Shown here in pieces: positions 12,455 through 24,693 of a stretch of 64,000 bases of DNA (position 1 is the first letter of the stretch; each line of letters begins with the position of its first letter). This DNA is from Notospermus geniculatus (lineage: Eukaryota > Nemertea > Pilidiophora > Heteronemertea > Lineidae). The position numbers and the translations under genes were made by a program. The stretch lies in the NCBI GenBank assembly GCA_002633025.1, contig NMRB01000022.1, positions 143,439 to 207,438 on the forward strand, in the 5' to 3' direction. The notes under the pieces were generated by a model that saw only the letters and a program-made list of their open reading frames with translations, made no database searches and was not told where the DNA came from.

Positions 12455-12616
12455 CTGACTGCCTGCTGCAGAGTGTAGGAAGAGGTTAGCCGATTTCTAC
12501 ACGATGCATTATGCAGAATGGGCACCGTAGAAAACGGGTAGTTGTCGATGGAACCCCTTTAACAGAAAGGTCAGGATGAAAGGAATACAAGCAAAGCACC
12601 CTAACTCGGGCAATAT

Positions 12617-12850
12617 ATGCCAATCACTTTCCATGAAATTGTATATGACCCGTGGGAACAGTACGAAAGCCAACAGATGCAAGAATATTTTTTTATCGAT
12701 CTCAAACATTTTCTTTACTTAACAATGTATTGTCCGAAGTGTTTGCTGGCAGATCTCTTTCGAGATACGTCTTTTTTGGTAAAAACGGCTCTAGATCTTC
12801 ACAGTGTATCCCCGTGCCGATGTGGTTCTGCATATTGTGCCTCTAGGTGA
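12617..12850 (+). CDS. Unrecognised open frame with clustered cysteines
   Basis: This ATG-initiated frame of 77 codons begins MPITFHEIVYDPWEQYESQQ and ends with a Cys cluster (MYCPKC, then PCRCGSAYC), which could bind metal. It lies divergent to the minus frame at 11996 with the CCAAT block between them. No splice or homology support is visible, the reverse strand is also open (12509-12709), and chance is a serious alternative. Confidence 0.18.
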   Translation: MPITFHEIVYDPWEQYESQQMQEYFFIDLKHFLYLTMYCPKCLLADLFRDTSFLVKTALDLHSVSPCRCGSAYCASR

Positions 12851-13735
12851 CATTACAGCGAAATAAGTGAGAAGTGTAGGGCAAGAAGGGCAATCTACAA
12901 GTATTGCCTGGAGCTGTATCACATGCGATCTCGTGTAGCAATCAGGTGGACATTCAGATAGCATTCATCCATACATGTATCTCCACCCTGTTTGGCTGTG
13001 AAGGATTTTGGATCATCGAGAATGGACGGGTCATAAACTACTGGGTGGTACGTGATGGGTGATAAGAAGATGAGTTTTGGCTCCGAATTGTTGATGTGAT
13101 GATTTTGCGGCGTAGGCTTATAGAAAGCTTCTAGAATGACAACAAAAGCGTCTCAGGTGAACATCTTTCGAAATATCAGTAGGCTACTCCCACTGTCAAC
13201 CCAATTCAGAAATTTCAGAATCAGATGGTACCAAGTGTACCCTCGATGTGCATCGGCAAGTCATTAAGAAGACGACCATGCACTGAGGCCAGATGGTATG
13301 GAATTAACACTGTTACGATTTCGGTTCCCTATCATCATCATCATCGAGACAGAACAAATGATGAACCTGGAAACTCACATCCTTCCCATCTGAAGTAATC
13401 AAAAAAATCCTTACACACTTGTCAAATTAAAGCAAGTAAACGAGAAAGCCCTACGATCGTTTCCTAATGACTCTTCTAGATCCAAAGAAAACAACCCGAG
13501 TGTAAATTGCATCAGTTTCGCGGAAGAAGAAATGACCTCACAAGTCGTGGTAATTGTTTTAGCAAGATAAAAGAAATCTTCATCAGTGGGAAAATAAAAG
13601 TTTCGACAGGTGTTTCAATCTTTCTCAACTGTAGTTTTTACCCTCTATATGGTGGAAGGAGAGGCTCATCAGCGAGAGGCGAGCTGTTTTCCATATAGGT
13701 CATGTAGGTCTGGTAAGAACGGTGCGGTACCATGA
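12851..13735. other. No recognisable gene
   Basis: A short (ATC)n run lies at about 13332-13346. I see no other structure. Confidence 0.4.
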
Positions 13736-13942
13736 TACACCAAAATCGCAGTTGTAAGGTCAAAGAGACCTGGCTTTGCCAGTGGGATCTAGCTCCTTCA
13801 ACTTGATCATATCAAAGCGGCAGTGTCAGTCCTTTGAAGATGTCAACCTGCTGTGTGGTCAGCTATGCCGATCATCATCAAGAGGAAAGCTGGACCTCGG
13901 CAATGCCACATCTCTCCGACCTTTTACTGCGATTTTGGTGTA
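13736..13942. mobile_element. MITE, TACACCAAAATCGCAGT ends
   Basis: The left end TACACCAAAATCGCAGTTGT and the reverse complement of the right end, TACACCAAAATCGCAGTAAA, are near-identical inverted repeats of 17+ bp, continuing into AAGGTC. The centre is about 150 bp and non-coding. Confidence 0.75.
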
Positions 13943-15218
13943 GATACATGTATATTGTGTACAATACTTGAATCTTCATTTTGATTTCCATCTCGATGAA
14001 AGTAATTTCTTGCTCAGCAGGCGGCATGTGACCTCGCAAAATATGATGATCACGATTTCCCTCATTTCCACCGCAAGATCGTTCATAAGAATACGCTTCC
14101 GGTGATGTCCATTTCGTTACTGCTCGCTTATGAAAAAAATACGAAATAATTAGGGAACGGGTATTATTTCACATTTAACATCATCTTTTGTCAGCGGTAG
14201 AACTCTTATCAAGGCTAGGAGCAGTTCGGTTCTGTAACCCGTCATCAAAAAGTTGAAATAGATACTGTCCAGTGTGCCAGCCACTGCCTTCATCAATCTT
14301 TTACTAAGACAATGAATCCGGTAAACCAAGCATTGCGACTGATGGACAATAAGCATGTTACCACTCGGGAAGTGCAACATTATCAACGCCTCTGGTAAAT
14401 GCTGCTGTTCAGCGTTACACAGAGACAAAATCTTCGGTAACTCGCCACACATGCTTTCAGGACTGCATCTATCTTTTCCTTTGATGGAGAACCACCAGTC
14501 TTTCCTGATGTTCCTGACTTGACTTGCGTGGGGTGTAGCCAAACATGCCATAAAGGAATGGTGTAGCCCAATGCCTGGCAAGTGCCGAGGTTCTTGGAAA
14601 TAGTCAACTATAACCGTCCTCTCCAGATTCTCGTGTGTTCAGCCTTTGAGTATGGTTCCTCCCAGGCCTTCTTACTGCTTCCGTCTCAGCTTGACCTCAG
14701 GAATGCCGCATCATGATCCTAATAACGTGAGCGTATCACAGGAAGGGAAAGTACCGTAACTAAAGACCAGCAGCCAATCAGCAGTTGGCTACCCTTTTGA
14801 CTATCCAATAGCATCATTTACGCCAAAATTCCTGTCATATCGTTTGAATATAAGTACGAATAGGAATATACATGTACTTATTCATATTGCACATGGTATC
14901 CATGACACACGTCGGGCCCTGGTATATTGGGTTACATCCGTTGCTAAGTTGGCTATTCGGCGAAGTTTGCATCGATTGTTGTGGCATGTTAACAGATGTT
15001 CGCGACGTATTACCCCAAACACTGCAGTCATATTCATAAATTTCTGAACAGAAACTGAGGGTCCAGTCCAAGGCTTGTTTGCTGACACATGCATCATGAC
15101 ATGAAAAATTGGGAGAGTTGTGACCTGGCATCCAAGACCAATGGTCAAGAGGTTTTTTTTTACATGTGAACGGACGTTTCACCATTGAACTATGTCCACC
15201 TGTCCCATACCAATTGGC
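13943..15218. other. No supported gene
   Basis: Two long minus-strand frames overlap here (14150-14581, 143 codons; 14835-15332, 165 codons). I recognise no domain in either, and no convincing ATG, splice or poly(A) arrangement accompanies them. Confidence 0.3.
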
Positions 15219-15223
15219 AACTT

Positions 15224-15468
15224 TAAAGCTTGGAATCCACCATTGATTTTCAAGCTGATTTTGCGTTGCGACTTGCTTTGCAACTGGGCATTCGATCGCC
15301 GTAGGCGACTGGCTAGACGTGATTTCCACCAATGGCGAAGATGTGGTTAATTTCAGTCAGCAATCGGTCGGCGACCGGTATCAGTTCCTTGCGATCGTAT
15401 TCAATCGCAGGTAGCAGGTTGCAAAGCAAGTCGCAACGCAGAAAATCAGCAGTAGATTCCTAGCTTTA
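15224..15468. mobile_element. MITE with ~60-bp imperfect terminal inverted repeats
   Basis: The left end TAAAGCTTGGAATCCACC and the reverse complement of the right end, TAAAGCTAGGAATCTACTGC, begin inverted repeats. These become near-perfect through GCTGATTTT-TGCGTTGCGACTTGCTTTGCAAC. The second half of the minus frame 14835-15332 runs into the left arm, which argues against that frame. Confidence 0.7.
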
Positions 15469-15518
15469 CCGTACTGCCCTGAGCAGGGTCGTTTCAGATT
15501 TCGGCTCAATGTGCATCA

Positions 15519-15651
15519 GGCTGCGATTATACACAGAGATATACACGGTCTACGGACACGCTGGTCTAAAAGGCTTCACAAAGGGTTTGCGACAATGTAG
15601 CCTTTGTGTTAACAGGCGTGTCCGTAGACCGTAGCTCATGTAATCGCGACC
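15519..15651. mobile_element. Foldback MITE, ACGGTCTACGGACACGC arms
   Basis: Perfect 17-bp arms lie at 15545-15561 and 15616-15632. Less conserved outer arms (GGCTGCGATTA and TAATCGCGACC) extend the foldback to about 133 bp. Confidence 0.7.
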
Positions 15652-17149
15652 TCATGCAAATCATGTCATCCGGGCAATCGGTCTGTGTAGATGGTCACAA
15701 TCATGTCGTCAGAGCTTTTCCACCTGATGGCGCACAATTTCGAAAGAGACGGTATCTGAGTCATTAATTTGGCTATTTGGAAGAATTCGGTCAAATTTAT
15801 GACGAGGTTCTTCCCCTCAATATCATTTAACGCCCAAAGTGCACCAACAATGGAGGTCGGTCAACGCCAGCTGGTCAACACGCATGCGTGATTTCATTTC
15901 CGGCGCGACATTTGGGTAATTAGTTTCCTTTCAGTCGCTGGATTGGTTGGAGGCAATCAAATCATGCCGCTACTTGACCATCTATGGGTAGCAAAGATGT
16001 AGATGTAGATCTATACATTTGAGGCTCCGTGGTGGGTTGGAATATCGTTTTTGAAACGCAACGCTCTTTTTCTTATGGATGAACATTATGAGACACATAA
16101 TGTAATGGAACAATCAACCTACATCTGCATTAAGATGACCGTGAACATTCTCGACAAGAACACTGACCCAACGCTTTTAATGGGACAGACAGACAGCAGC
16201 CGCACACAGCATCAATACAGGTGTTGGTGAGACTTAAAATTCAACAGAGCGAAGCATTTTGATATCCAATGAAAAAGCAAAAGTTAAATACCTATACTTC
16301 ATAAGTCTGTTTTGTCATTAGAAAAAAAATGCTTTTTTGTCAGCATTTGTTACACGCTATAATCTAAACTTTATGTCACATCCATTATCGAAGAACAAAG
16401 TAATGAGTGGAAAAAGGAATTGCAATAAAGCTTTGAACAGCAGGTGTTAGGGGAAGCGAATAAAATCAAGATTAATATCCAACCTCCAGTGATGCTGACG
16501 GCTTTTTTTAACAGCTGAATCTTCCAGCAACAGCTCGCGTCGGCTTTTTCTCTCCTCTTCCGACCAAATAAAGGAATATGAAATGAAACCGACGAAACCA
16601 GATCGAATAATCTTTCTGGAGTTCCTCTCTCACGAAATCTTAATCGAACATGAAGCTCACTTTTTCATTTTTACCTCGCTAACCATTCCATGTTGGTAGG
16701 TTTCATTGGAACATTGATGGATTGGGGATGAGTCTTCAACTGAGCCATTAGGGCAATTTATTATTGTCTCTGAGTTTAATCCTTATTTCGGCTTTGTACT
16801 CAGCGCATTAAAAGATTTCCGGACCTTCCTGTCGCCTTGGTATCGTTTGCAGGAATGCACTCAGAGAAAACATCATTGGGTAAGTGATTAGACACCGCGA
16901 GATCTGATGACAGGAGAATGTCTTGGTCTTAGTGGTGGTTCAAGTCGCTGGGTACGTTCACCAAGTCGTATTGTTGGTAACTGTCACTGGGGAATGCATT
17001 GAGCCGAATTCACCAAATCGTATAAAGCAAACACTAGTCATGCCATTATATACTACTAGGCTGCGGCCCCCCCCAAAATTTCCAAATTTGGCACGATGTA
17101 GTTTAGAACAAAACGTTTCAATTCAGGACGGGAGCCCGGGGAAATCTTC
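15652..17149. other. No recognisable gene
   Basis: AT-rich sequence with a poly-C run near 17066-17073. The frame 16923-17306 crosses the foldback at 17150 and is not supported. Confidence 0.4.
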
Positions 17150-17217
17150 CCCTGACGACCGCCATCTTGGATTCCAATATGGCTGCCATTTTGGAATCCA
17201 AGATGGCGGCCTCAGGG
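17150..17217. repeat. Short foldback repeat with CAAGATGGCGGCC arms
   Basis: The arms CCGCCATCTTGGATTCCA and TGGAATCCAAGATGGCGG are perfect reverse complements with outer CCTGA/TCAGG. The words resemble YY1 sites, but here they belong to a palindrome like the one inside the element at 21.3 kb. Confidence 0.65.
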
Positions 17218-17967
17218 ACCGAATTCGTCGGGGCTTCTGTCCTAATCAAAAGATATGGCGAAATCAACATCTTCCCCATATGTTTGTTGCTTTTATCACA
17301 AAATGAGCTCAGCCTCCCAGCTGATACATGCATAGATCGTGGCAGGGTTCGCAGTGATGTTGGTGAAAACAGTAAAATTTTGTGTTTAGTTGACACTTTT
17401 ATGTTCTTTTATACGGATTACTCATTCCAATTTCGCATTTACTTCAAAGATATACGGTTTTTTGATTGATGAACGTACACTCATCAATATCGTGAAATGC
17501 AATTATTGTTTATACTTTAATGTCCAACTGACACGGACAGGTGCTTGCTTCCCCACCCGGTAAAATCCAATATGAGTTTATCCTGGTTATCTCATTCACA
17601 ATGCATTTATATTCGCCAGCTTGTAATTAAATTTCAGTGTGCAAACAGTATACGTTTTACGCTATCTATCCAAAAATAAACCTGAAATTATCAGATTATC
17701 CGCGGCATTTTTCCATGGATTTTAGCTCACTATCCATCCTGTATGGCAAGTTATTGTTATCCGTTGAAAAAATTCAATGCAGGCCTGCATGTTTATGAGC
17801 AATGTTGTTTTTTATGCCATTGGCAGGATGTCTGCTGCGTTCTAAAAATTCATCATTGGCCTACTGAATATTTAATTACGATATAAATATTTAAATTCGA
17901 TAACGGAATATCTATATTCGATAACAAAGTTGTGGGTAATTTTTCAACGCATGCGCAGTTGAATTCG

Positions 17968-18058
17968 CCTGAGTGATAGACTGGTACCCGGTCCCAACAT
18001 CGCTCACGGAGAAAATCAGTTAGCGATGTTGGGACCGAGAACCAGTCTACCTGAGTGA
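17968..18058. mobile_element. 73-bp foldback element with 9-bp target-site duplication
   Basis: Direct repeats CCTGAGTGA at 17968-17976 and 18050-18058 flank a 73-bp near-palindrome. Its arms are TAGACTGGT...CGGTCCCAACATCGCT and AGCGATGTTGGGACCG...ACCAGTCTA. A 9-bp duplication is typical of Mutator-like insertions, but no transposase is present to confirm the class. Confidence 0.75.
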
Positions 18059-18288
18059 CGGACTGGACACGACAACACAAAATCATGAACACAAAATCAT
18101 GAAACGTAAACAAGACGTGCACCATCCGTCTTCCCCAGGTCAACTTCAAAGAGTGTGGCCATAAACAGTAATACTTTAGAAATTACCCACAATTCTGTTA
18201 CCAAATATAAATATATTTTTATCAAGTTTTTGCATCTTTTTGTACATATGCTGTACATGTACATGTACATAGGCCTAACATGTGACAG

Positions 18289-18336
18289 TTTTGTTGTTGT
18301 TGTTGTTGTTGTTGTTGGTTGTTGTTGTTGTTGTTA
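18289..18336 (+). repeat. (TTG)n microsatellite
   Basis: About 15 TTG/GTT units are interrupted once by GGTT. Confidence 0.95.
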
Positions 18337-21186
18337 CCCTTCTAAATCCACTTTCTTGCACCTGAATCTGGATAACATGTCACTTTGTGAGTAAATATCC
18401 ACCATTTTCAAGTATGTGGCATGAGTTGAAGTGAGCTTTGTCCGTGAAAATTGGTAACAAAATTACGGCTGTTCCCTTTTATAGTATAGATATATCCGGA
18501 ATAATATGCCCACACAAACACAAAATTTGCTTCCCGAGTGAAGAAGGCGTTGAAATCGACAACGCATAACTGATGTAGGATTATCTCAAGATGAAATCCA
18601 ATACGCCTTTAAAAGCATGCCATTATATCGGTGTGCCGAATTGCATTTTTTCTTTGAGGAGTATCAGTTTATTGAGTGTACTTGGCTTCAAGTATATGCT
18701 GTGACATCGTGTCATAGTCTGCCTTGTCATTCCTCATGTAGGTAAACTTGAAGGCAAAACGAAATAGAAATAGAATAGTACATGTATTTCAAAATTGACC
18801 GCATTTTCCACGAAGCCTCTTGAATTCGCTGTTCACCGACAAAAGTCAATTTTCATACCGTCCTCTCACATCTTAAGGTCACTCAATAATATTCAGGTGC
18901 AGTCCATGCATGCAAATGAGTATTTTGCAAAGCGGACCAATGGCATGCCTGCTGATCACCAAGCCTTATCCGCTACTGCCTATTAAAAGTCAATTTAACA
19001 ATAGTCATGGCTTCTAAGTGATTACCCAACCGTCGTTGTCATTCCTTGAAACTGTCGGACGTGACAAGTGGTTATTTGGGATGACTTAATTTAGGCTGAT
19101 CTTTCGTCGCAGGCCTGACCATTGCGATAGCTATTAATCCATTGCGTTTGTGTAGAATATGGATTCGTTACAGATTAACTTGTGTACAAAAGCAATGCTG
19201 TGTCTTTAAACCTGATGGCCTTGGCTTACCGATTGTAATCCAGTGTGCCTGCCACACACACGCAAAGCCAAAACAACAAAAGGCTTCAGCTTAGACTTTC
19301 CAAGCTTTGATACTTTTTCTATTTATAGTCCCCATTTGCGACACGAATGAAATTGGCAAGACCATTATAACCAGTTGCTTGGGATGTAAAGACAACTCTA
19401 TTCTTCTACAGCATACAGATGAAACGAAGCAGTCTCCATTTTACCTGTCATTGCCCTTGGTGACGAGAGAACAACACCAATTTAAACATAAAACGAAAAT
19501 GATCAAAATTCCATGGAGACAGGAAAAATTGATAAAAAAGGAGTTTGAACACCTCAAACGGTAGAAGAGCCCAGACGCTCGATTCTCGATTCCTTTGATA
19601 AATGTTCCTAATTTGAAAGATAATGAATGCACTTCGAGCACTGTTAACTCTTTCGTGCACTTTGCCCCTTGTATTAACAAGAGGAAAATATTGACATTTG
19701 CTTGGAGCAAGTAATATGGGCACCTTTCTATCTGATAAGCCATCGTCTCGAATATTTTCCTTTTTTATATGAAATTAGGATAATGAGACAGTGGATATCG
19801 TACAAGGGAAGTGATAAAGCGTTGTTATCCAGTCTGACTCAACTAATTGATTCAGTCCTTCATATCGCGATGTTGTAATGTGGAATAGGACAAATGCGAG
19901 TGTGTTGATCATGTACTGTAGTAGAAAAACAGTGCATCTGGTACATCGACTTCTGCACTCAGCTTAACCTATCCAGGAATGTACCCTGAAGCATTTTGAC
20001 GCCATAATAATCTAGATGTGTTGACCTATGAAATTTATGGAAATCGGTCCTGCCATGTTAAACAATACTGTTGCTGGAAACTGAGAAACAGTTAAAGAAT
20101 ACCTGCGTCGTTACTGGCATTAAAGCGGTCTCGGCTCCTTTCATGAGCAAGGAAATGCTAAGGGGATTCCGTTTGGTGGCAAATGCCAGCAGTTGTTATG
20201 ATGCCTTTAGAAGTCATTATGTATTATATGTGATAAAGTCTGTGGTAATCATCGAAAGAAGAAGAATATTTCGTATGAGGGCCAGTCTACTAGGATTCAA
20301 ATGGAAGCTGCCTGTAATAAAATGGGTCTATCGAGCTAAATCATAATAACAATCGATGCTCAATTGTGTCGTCTGTTTGGTAAACGTCGCGTGCAACCTC
20401 CATGATGGGAGACATCCTGCACTATTCATGGTAGATCATGTCACCTAAGGTGTCAATGACAGCATTGGATATCATCTACCTGACCCAGATTGGTCTCCAG
20501 TAATCTTCGACTTGTCATACCTGCTCTGAGCCAAGAGAAGAGACTATTTCCTCTCCAGACTCTCGTCACTGGTGGACGTGACTGGAACGTTGGACGTGAC
20601 TTGCTTTCGAGCCGAGATGGATGTTTCTTCTTGCGGTAAAGTACGGCATCGCTCGTCATTCACTGAAGTGACGTTCTATTTAAATATACATGAAGAGTTC
20701 AATGTCGGCACATGGTAACTCTTTTCACTATAACTACTTAGAACCAGTGACTCTGATGCTTTTTTCATCACACAGCATTACGAATGCAGCGTTACACGTA
20801 CGTCATATACGGGTTACCGTACTTGCAAACAACCACATGCATACATCGTTGTTATTGACTGTGATCATGCGATACATTCGGTTGAATTCTACTCTGAAGT
20901 TTGTCGATATCTTAAAATCCGCCACTTATATGTACATGTACGTACAGTACATGTACCAACAACTTCCCTACTTCTCAAGACATGCCGTATTAAGTCTACT
21001 TCAAAAATAACGACTTGATGTACTTCGCACATTTCCTGTGTACGAAACACGGCTGCATGTCTGAATAGATTCACCTTGGTTGTCGGTTATCAGATTCGGT
21101 GAAAGATTTTACATAAAAAGGCATATACAAATACGCTGAACTGACGCAAAAGTGACGTAACTCAAATCGTAGGCCTACATGTATAG
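18337..21186. other. Long gene-free stretch
   Basis: Frames on both strands (for example 19441-19743 minus, 20071-20346 plus, 20690-21010 plus) are short, lysine/asparagine-rich translations of AT-rich DNA without supporting signals. I see no inverted repeat or RNA gene. Confidence 0.4.
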
Positions 21187-21651
21187 TAGAGCGGTTAAGG
21201 GCTGATTTTCACCAGAATCTTTCCCTTCTTCAAGAAAGCATGAAACTCCCCACATGGGTATTTTGATACGTAAGGATCATGAAAAAAAATGGACCCCAAA
21301 AATTCGCGCCCCCTGGTGGCCGCCATATTGGTTTTAAATATGGCCGCCAAAATAGCCATTTTTCGGCAATATCTCAGGTCCTATTGCTCATAGCACTAAA
21401 ATAAAGTATCTTTACCCATGTTTTGGATATCGGGGAACAACATGGAACCCCCACAATTTATGTCAGATGGACGCCATGATGGATTTCAAGATGGCCGCCA
21501 TGTGTCAGGCTCCATTTTTTAACTCGTTACTCCAGTCAGGCGTGAATTTTTGGGTTCCATTTTTTTCATGATCCTTTGGTATCAAAGTACCCATGTGGAG
21601 AGTTTCAAGCTTTCTTGAAGAAGTGAAAGATTTTTACCCTTAACCGCTCTA
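21187..21651. mobile_element. MITE with ~115-bp terminal inverted repeats (TAGAGCGGTTAAGGG)
   Basis: The left end TAGAGCGGTTAAGGGCTG and the reverse complement of the right end, TAGAGCGGTTAAGGGTAA, start long inverted repeats. They include CTTCTTCAAGAAAGC, CACATGGGTA, TTTGATAC, GGATCATGAAAAAAA and AAAAATTC. The centre contains ATGGCCGCC palindromes. Length is 465 bp and there is no coding capacity. Confidence 0.85.
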
Positions 21652-22146
21652 ATAGTATGCCTAGTCTGGAAGGTGTGTTTTCTGTGAAGTCAGTGCTTGA
21701 AGCAGCGGACTTCTTATCTCAGTAGTAGAACGCATCTCAGCAATAGACCTTCTCTATGACAACACCAAGGTTTCTCAATGGCAAATAAAGCATCCCCATG
21801 CGAGATCTGTGTTGAAAAGAACTTAATGCGGTATCTTAGACAACTAACAAGACGTAAGCCAAGCATTGGAATGTAAGAAAATTGGCAACACCTTTCATTA
21901 AATGGAAAAAAGGGTAGTAACCGCCGCCGCAGTTTTAACAAGGTAGTAAAGGTCTCTCGATATCTAACCGTCAAGTAAGTTGATTCGTGATGTGTCGACC
22001 CGCCACCTTTGAATGTTGCTCTCAGCGTCTAGTCGAGACATCACCGGTAAGTCGACTCGGTGTTGCTAAATGTCGCGAAGTTGAAAGGAGAGGAATGGTG
22101 AATCAGCGAGGAAGACTCTGAATTCTTTTCAATGCTCCATAACAAT

Positions 22147-22361
22147 GTTTAAGGGTTATGTAAAGTGACTCGAAATCTCGAATTTTTGACGCGAAAAATC
22201 TGACTAACTGCACAAAAAATTTGGAAAACAAGGCTCGGGGGCCCTAGAGAGCCGTCATAAGGAGGTGGCCCGAGCCTTATTTTCTCAATTCAGTGTGCAG
22301 TTAGTCAGATTTTTTGCGTCAAAAATTCGAGATTTTGAGTCACTTTTCATAACCCTTAAAC
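22147..22361. mobile_element. MITE with ~90-bp inverted repeats (GTTTAAGGGTTATG)
   Basis: The arms GTTTAAGGGTTATGTAAAGT and the reverse complement GTTTAAGGGTTATGAAAAGT continue nearly perfectly through CTCGAATTTTTGACGC, AAAAATCTGACTAACTGCACA and AAGGCTCGGG. The loop is only about 35 bp. The frame 22265-22504 is a by-product. Confidence 0.85.
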
Positions 22362-22460
22362 TGAGATGCAACGACCGTAGGACGATAAAAATCGTCGGGG
22401 ATTTGAATTTGTCTAGAGTGACAGAGATGTCATGCAGGAGTTTGCAAAACTTCGCCACCA

Positions 22461-22599
22461 GGGGCCATATTCATGAAGCCTTCGCAAATTTGCGTGCACG
22501 CTAATCTAGTAAGGCAGTCATTGAAGAATAGGGCATGTGCTGCCAAACAATACACTTGCGTGCACGCAAAGTTGCGAAGGCTTCGTGAATATGGCCCTA
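22461..22599. mobile_element. Foldback MITE (GGGCCATATTCA-GAAGCCTTCGCAA)
   Basis: The left arm GGGGCCATATTCATGAAGCC and the reverse complement of the right arm, AGGGCCATATTCACGAAGCC, match over about 42 bp to TTGCGTGCACGC. It shares the GGGCCATATTCA end with other small foldbacks in the window. Confidence 0.8.
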
Positions 22600-23759
22600 G
22601 TCTTTCGCCAGCACTTAATTAGCTCCTGCCTTTAAGAAAGAGATACGACGAATCTTCCATCTAGATTGCAGTCCAAAGCGTAGGATTTTCAAACGTTTTT
22701 TTGAGAATACAGTTGTATATCAGTATATGGTTAAACATGGTGCCCTTTTGGCTACTAAAAGTATAACAATATTACACATGTATGTACTCAATATAGGCAC
22801 CATATCCTTGGCAAACAATGTCTGCTGTTATCAAAGGAACCATTAGAACACCTCCTCTGAAATCAGGTGGCCATTTCTGGGGCAGACAATGTATAAAAAA
22901 CTAATCTTCTAATATAATTTGAGGAATGAAAGCGACTTTTCCCATCTCGTCACAGTGACACCTTTCATGTGCAAGGCTTTTTTCTTGCATTCATTGTATT
23001 GCTCGCTCACTGGATTATACAGGCAATGCAATTGCATATGTTTACATGCTCATTGCTAGGCGACCTTCGTGTTTTACGTCATTGCTGGGACTCTTGTAAT
23101 TTGAACTGACATATCTGGTGTTGGAATCGGTATTTGCACCATTTAGTGTCAAAGTACTTTATATAGGCAGAAGGCATGGTGCCCACACGCCTTTAGAGTG
23201 TGTGGTTATAACTATAACTTCTTACAATATACAAATGTAGCTGTCCTTGGTTTCGACTTGACATTTCTTTGAGTAAGTTTGACGCCAAAGAAGCCTAACA
23301 TCAATTGTCATCTGTCCAAGAGACGTCTATTCAAGGCTTAATCGCTCCTTTCTCGTCCTAAACATTGTTCATTCCTTCCCGATACTTGATGTTAAATGGT
23401 ACATAAGTCAGGTGACACTTAAGTTGGAAATAGTTGAAGTTCTTTTCACCTTCTCTCATTGTGGTGCACACAAATGGATCCGTGAGTCGACAACAGCCCC
23501 AGTTTCTCTTTACTCAGTAACCAAGGTCTGTTGGTGGTGGTAGATATCTTAAGAATACAGCACCTTCAAAGCAACTTTGATTTTTTTCTCGGCTTCTTTT
23601 AGAACCTGTTGTAAAGAGGCAATATATAGGCAAGCCCTGCTTCTGAAATAATGATATCATGGCTTGTTCCTGGTAGACCAGGAAAGAATTGATAAATATA
23701 ATGTACTCGTGTAGTTAATCGTGACGCAACGATTTCATTTCAAAACGAGACACTGTGAG
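22600..23759. other. No recognisable gene
   Basis: AT-rich unique-looking sequence; no long frame, RNA gene or repeat seen. Confidence 0.45.
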
Positions 23760-24057
23760 TTAAAGGTGCTCTAGTTCGAATTGTAAACATTACGGTTTGT
23801 TTATTTACATGGTTGATTCTAATAGTTATTTTTCCTCGGACAGGTGGCAGCACCGTGTATACCAAAACATAAATGTTATCTATTTTTATATCTATCTTGA
23901 TAAATATTCCTGTAACTGAAATATATTTATGATTTTACGCTCAAAAACAAACAAAAAGTTGCGAAATTTAATTCGATTTTATCTGATTTGTTAGTACCAG
24001 AAGTTGACAATAGGTGGCACACCGTAATGTTTACAATTCGAAATAGAGCACCTTTAA
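23760..24057. mobile_element. TTAA-flanked MITE (AGGTGCTCTA ends), piggyBac/Kolobok-like
   Basis: TTAA at 23760-23763 and 24054-24057 flank a 290-bp element. Its ends are AGGTGCTCTAGTTCGAATTG and, reverse-complemented, AGGTGCTCTATTTCGAATTG; the inverted repeats run about 33 bp to AACATTACGG. A TTAA duplication is characteristic of piggyBac and Kolobok elements. No transposase is encoded. Confidence 0.82.
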
Positions 24058-24483
24058 GACACCCTCTCACAGCAGTGGTTGGTCATATCAAGCAATGATA
24101 CCACCTTGTTAATCGGATGTCGCTTACAGGTTGATGCCACCTTTAAAGGTTGTGGTAATTCCCATGGTGTCCACAGATATAGCCAACTAGCTCGGGCTAA
24201 AAGCACTCAATCTGTCGAGAGCTTCCTCTGTGTCGAGGTGTGTAGATGCCCTCGAACTGCGTCTGATGGCCCTTTGGGGTCTGATCGAGTCTGGGAATGC
24301 ATCTTGACTACAGCCTGACACCTCTAATGATAAGTTGACCTTAGAATACAACCGTGCATGACCTCAGACAATGGGCTTTGGTCAGCACATTAACCGGATG
24401 ATGCGGTCATAGACTTAAAAGGTATTTCATAACAGTGAAATGTTAGACACCCTACTAATCTCGTCCAAAAACCTACACGGACA

Positions 24484-24598
24484 CCAGGACCCATATTCAT
24501 AAAACTACTTAAGTCTAAGTGTGACACTTATCCTTTGTTCGACACAAAAGATAAGTACCACACTTTGACTTAAGTATGTTTATGAATATGGACCCTGG
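24484..24598. mobile_element. Foldback MITE (CCAGG-CCATATTCATAAA)
   Basis: The left arm begins CCAGGACCCATATTCATAAA and the reverse complement of the right arm begins CCAGGGTCCATATTCATAAA. Arms match over about 50 bp including ACTTAAGTC and ACTTATC. It directly abuts another member at 24595. Confidence 0.8.
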
Positions 24599-24693
24599 GG
24601 CTGTAGATCTAGCATAAAACATCTGTAAAATTTCCCTTAAACTATCCAAACAAAAGATAAGGGAAATTTTACACTTTATGCATACGGTCCCAG
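24595..24693. mobile_element. Foldback MITE (CTGGG-GCATAAA-GTAAAATTTCCCTTA)
   Basis: The left arm CTGGGGCTGTAGATCTAGCA and the reverse complement of the right arm, CTGGGACCGTATGCATAAAG, share GTAAAATTTCCCTTA. It is closely related to the element at 48441, which has the same inner arm. Confidence 0.75.

Noticed and set aside
14150-14581. 143-codon minus-strand frame; TVIVDYFQE just upstream briefly suggested an Argonaute PAZ segment
   Set aside because: The following residues do not match the PAZ pattern in any frame, and no other Argonaute domain is present.
14835-15332. 165-codon minus-strand frame, one of the longest in the window
   Set aside because: It runs through the left inverted repeat of the MITE at 15224-15468 and has no domain, splice or promoter support.
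18155-18394. Frame with a valine/cysteine run (VVVVVVVVGCCCCC)
   Set aside because: Translation of the (TTG)n microsatellite.
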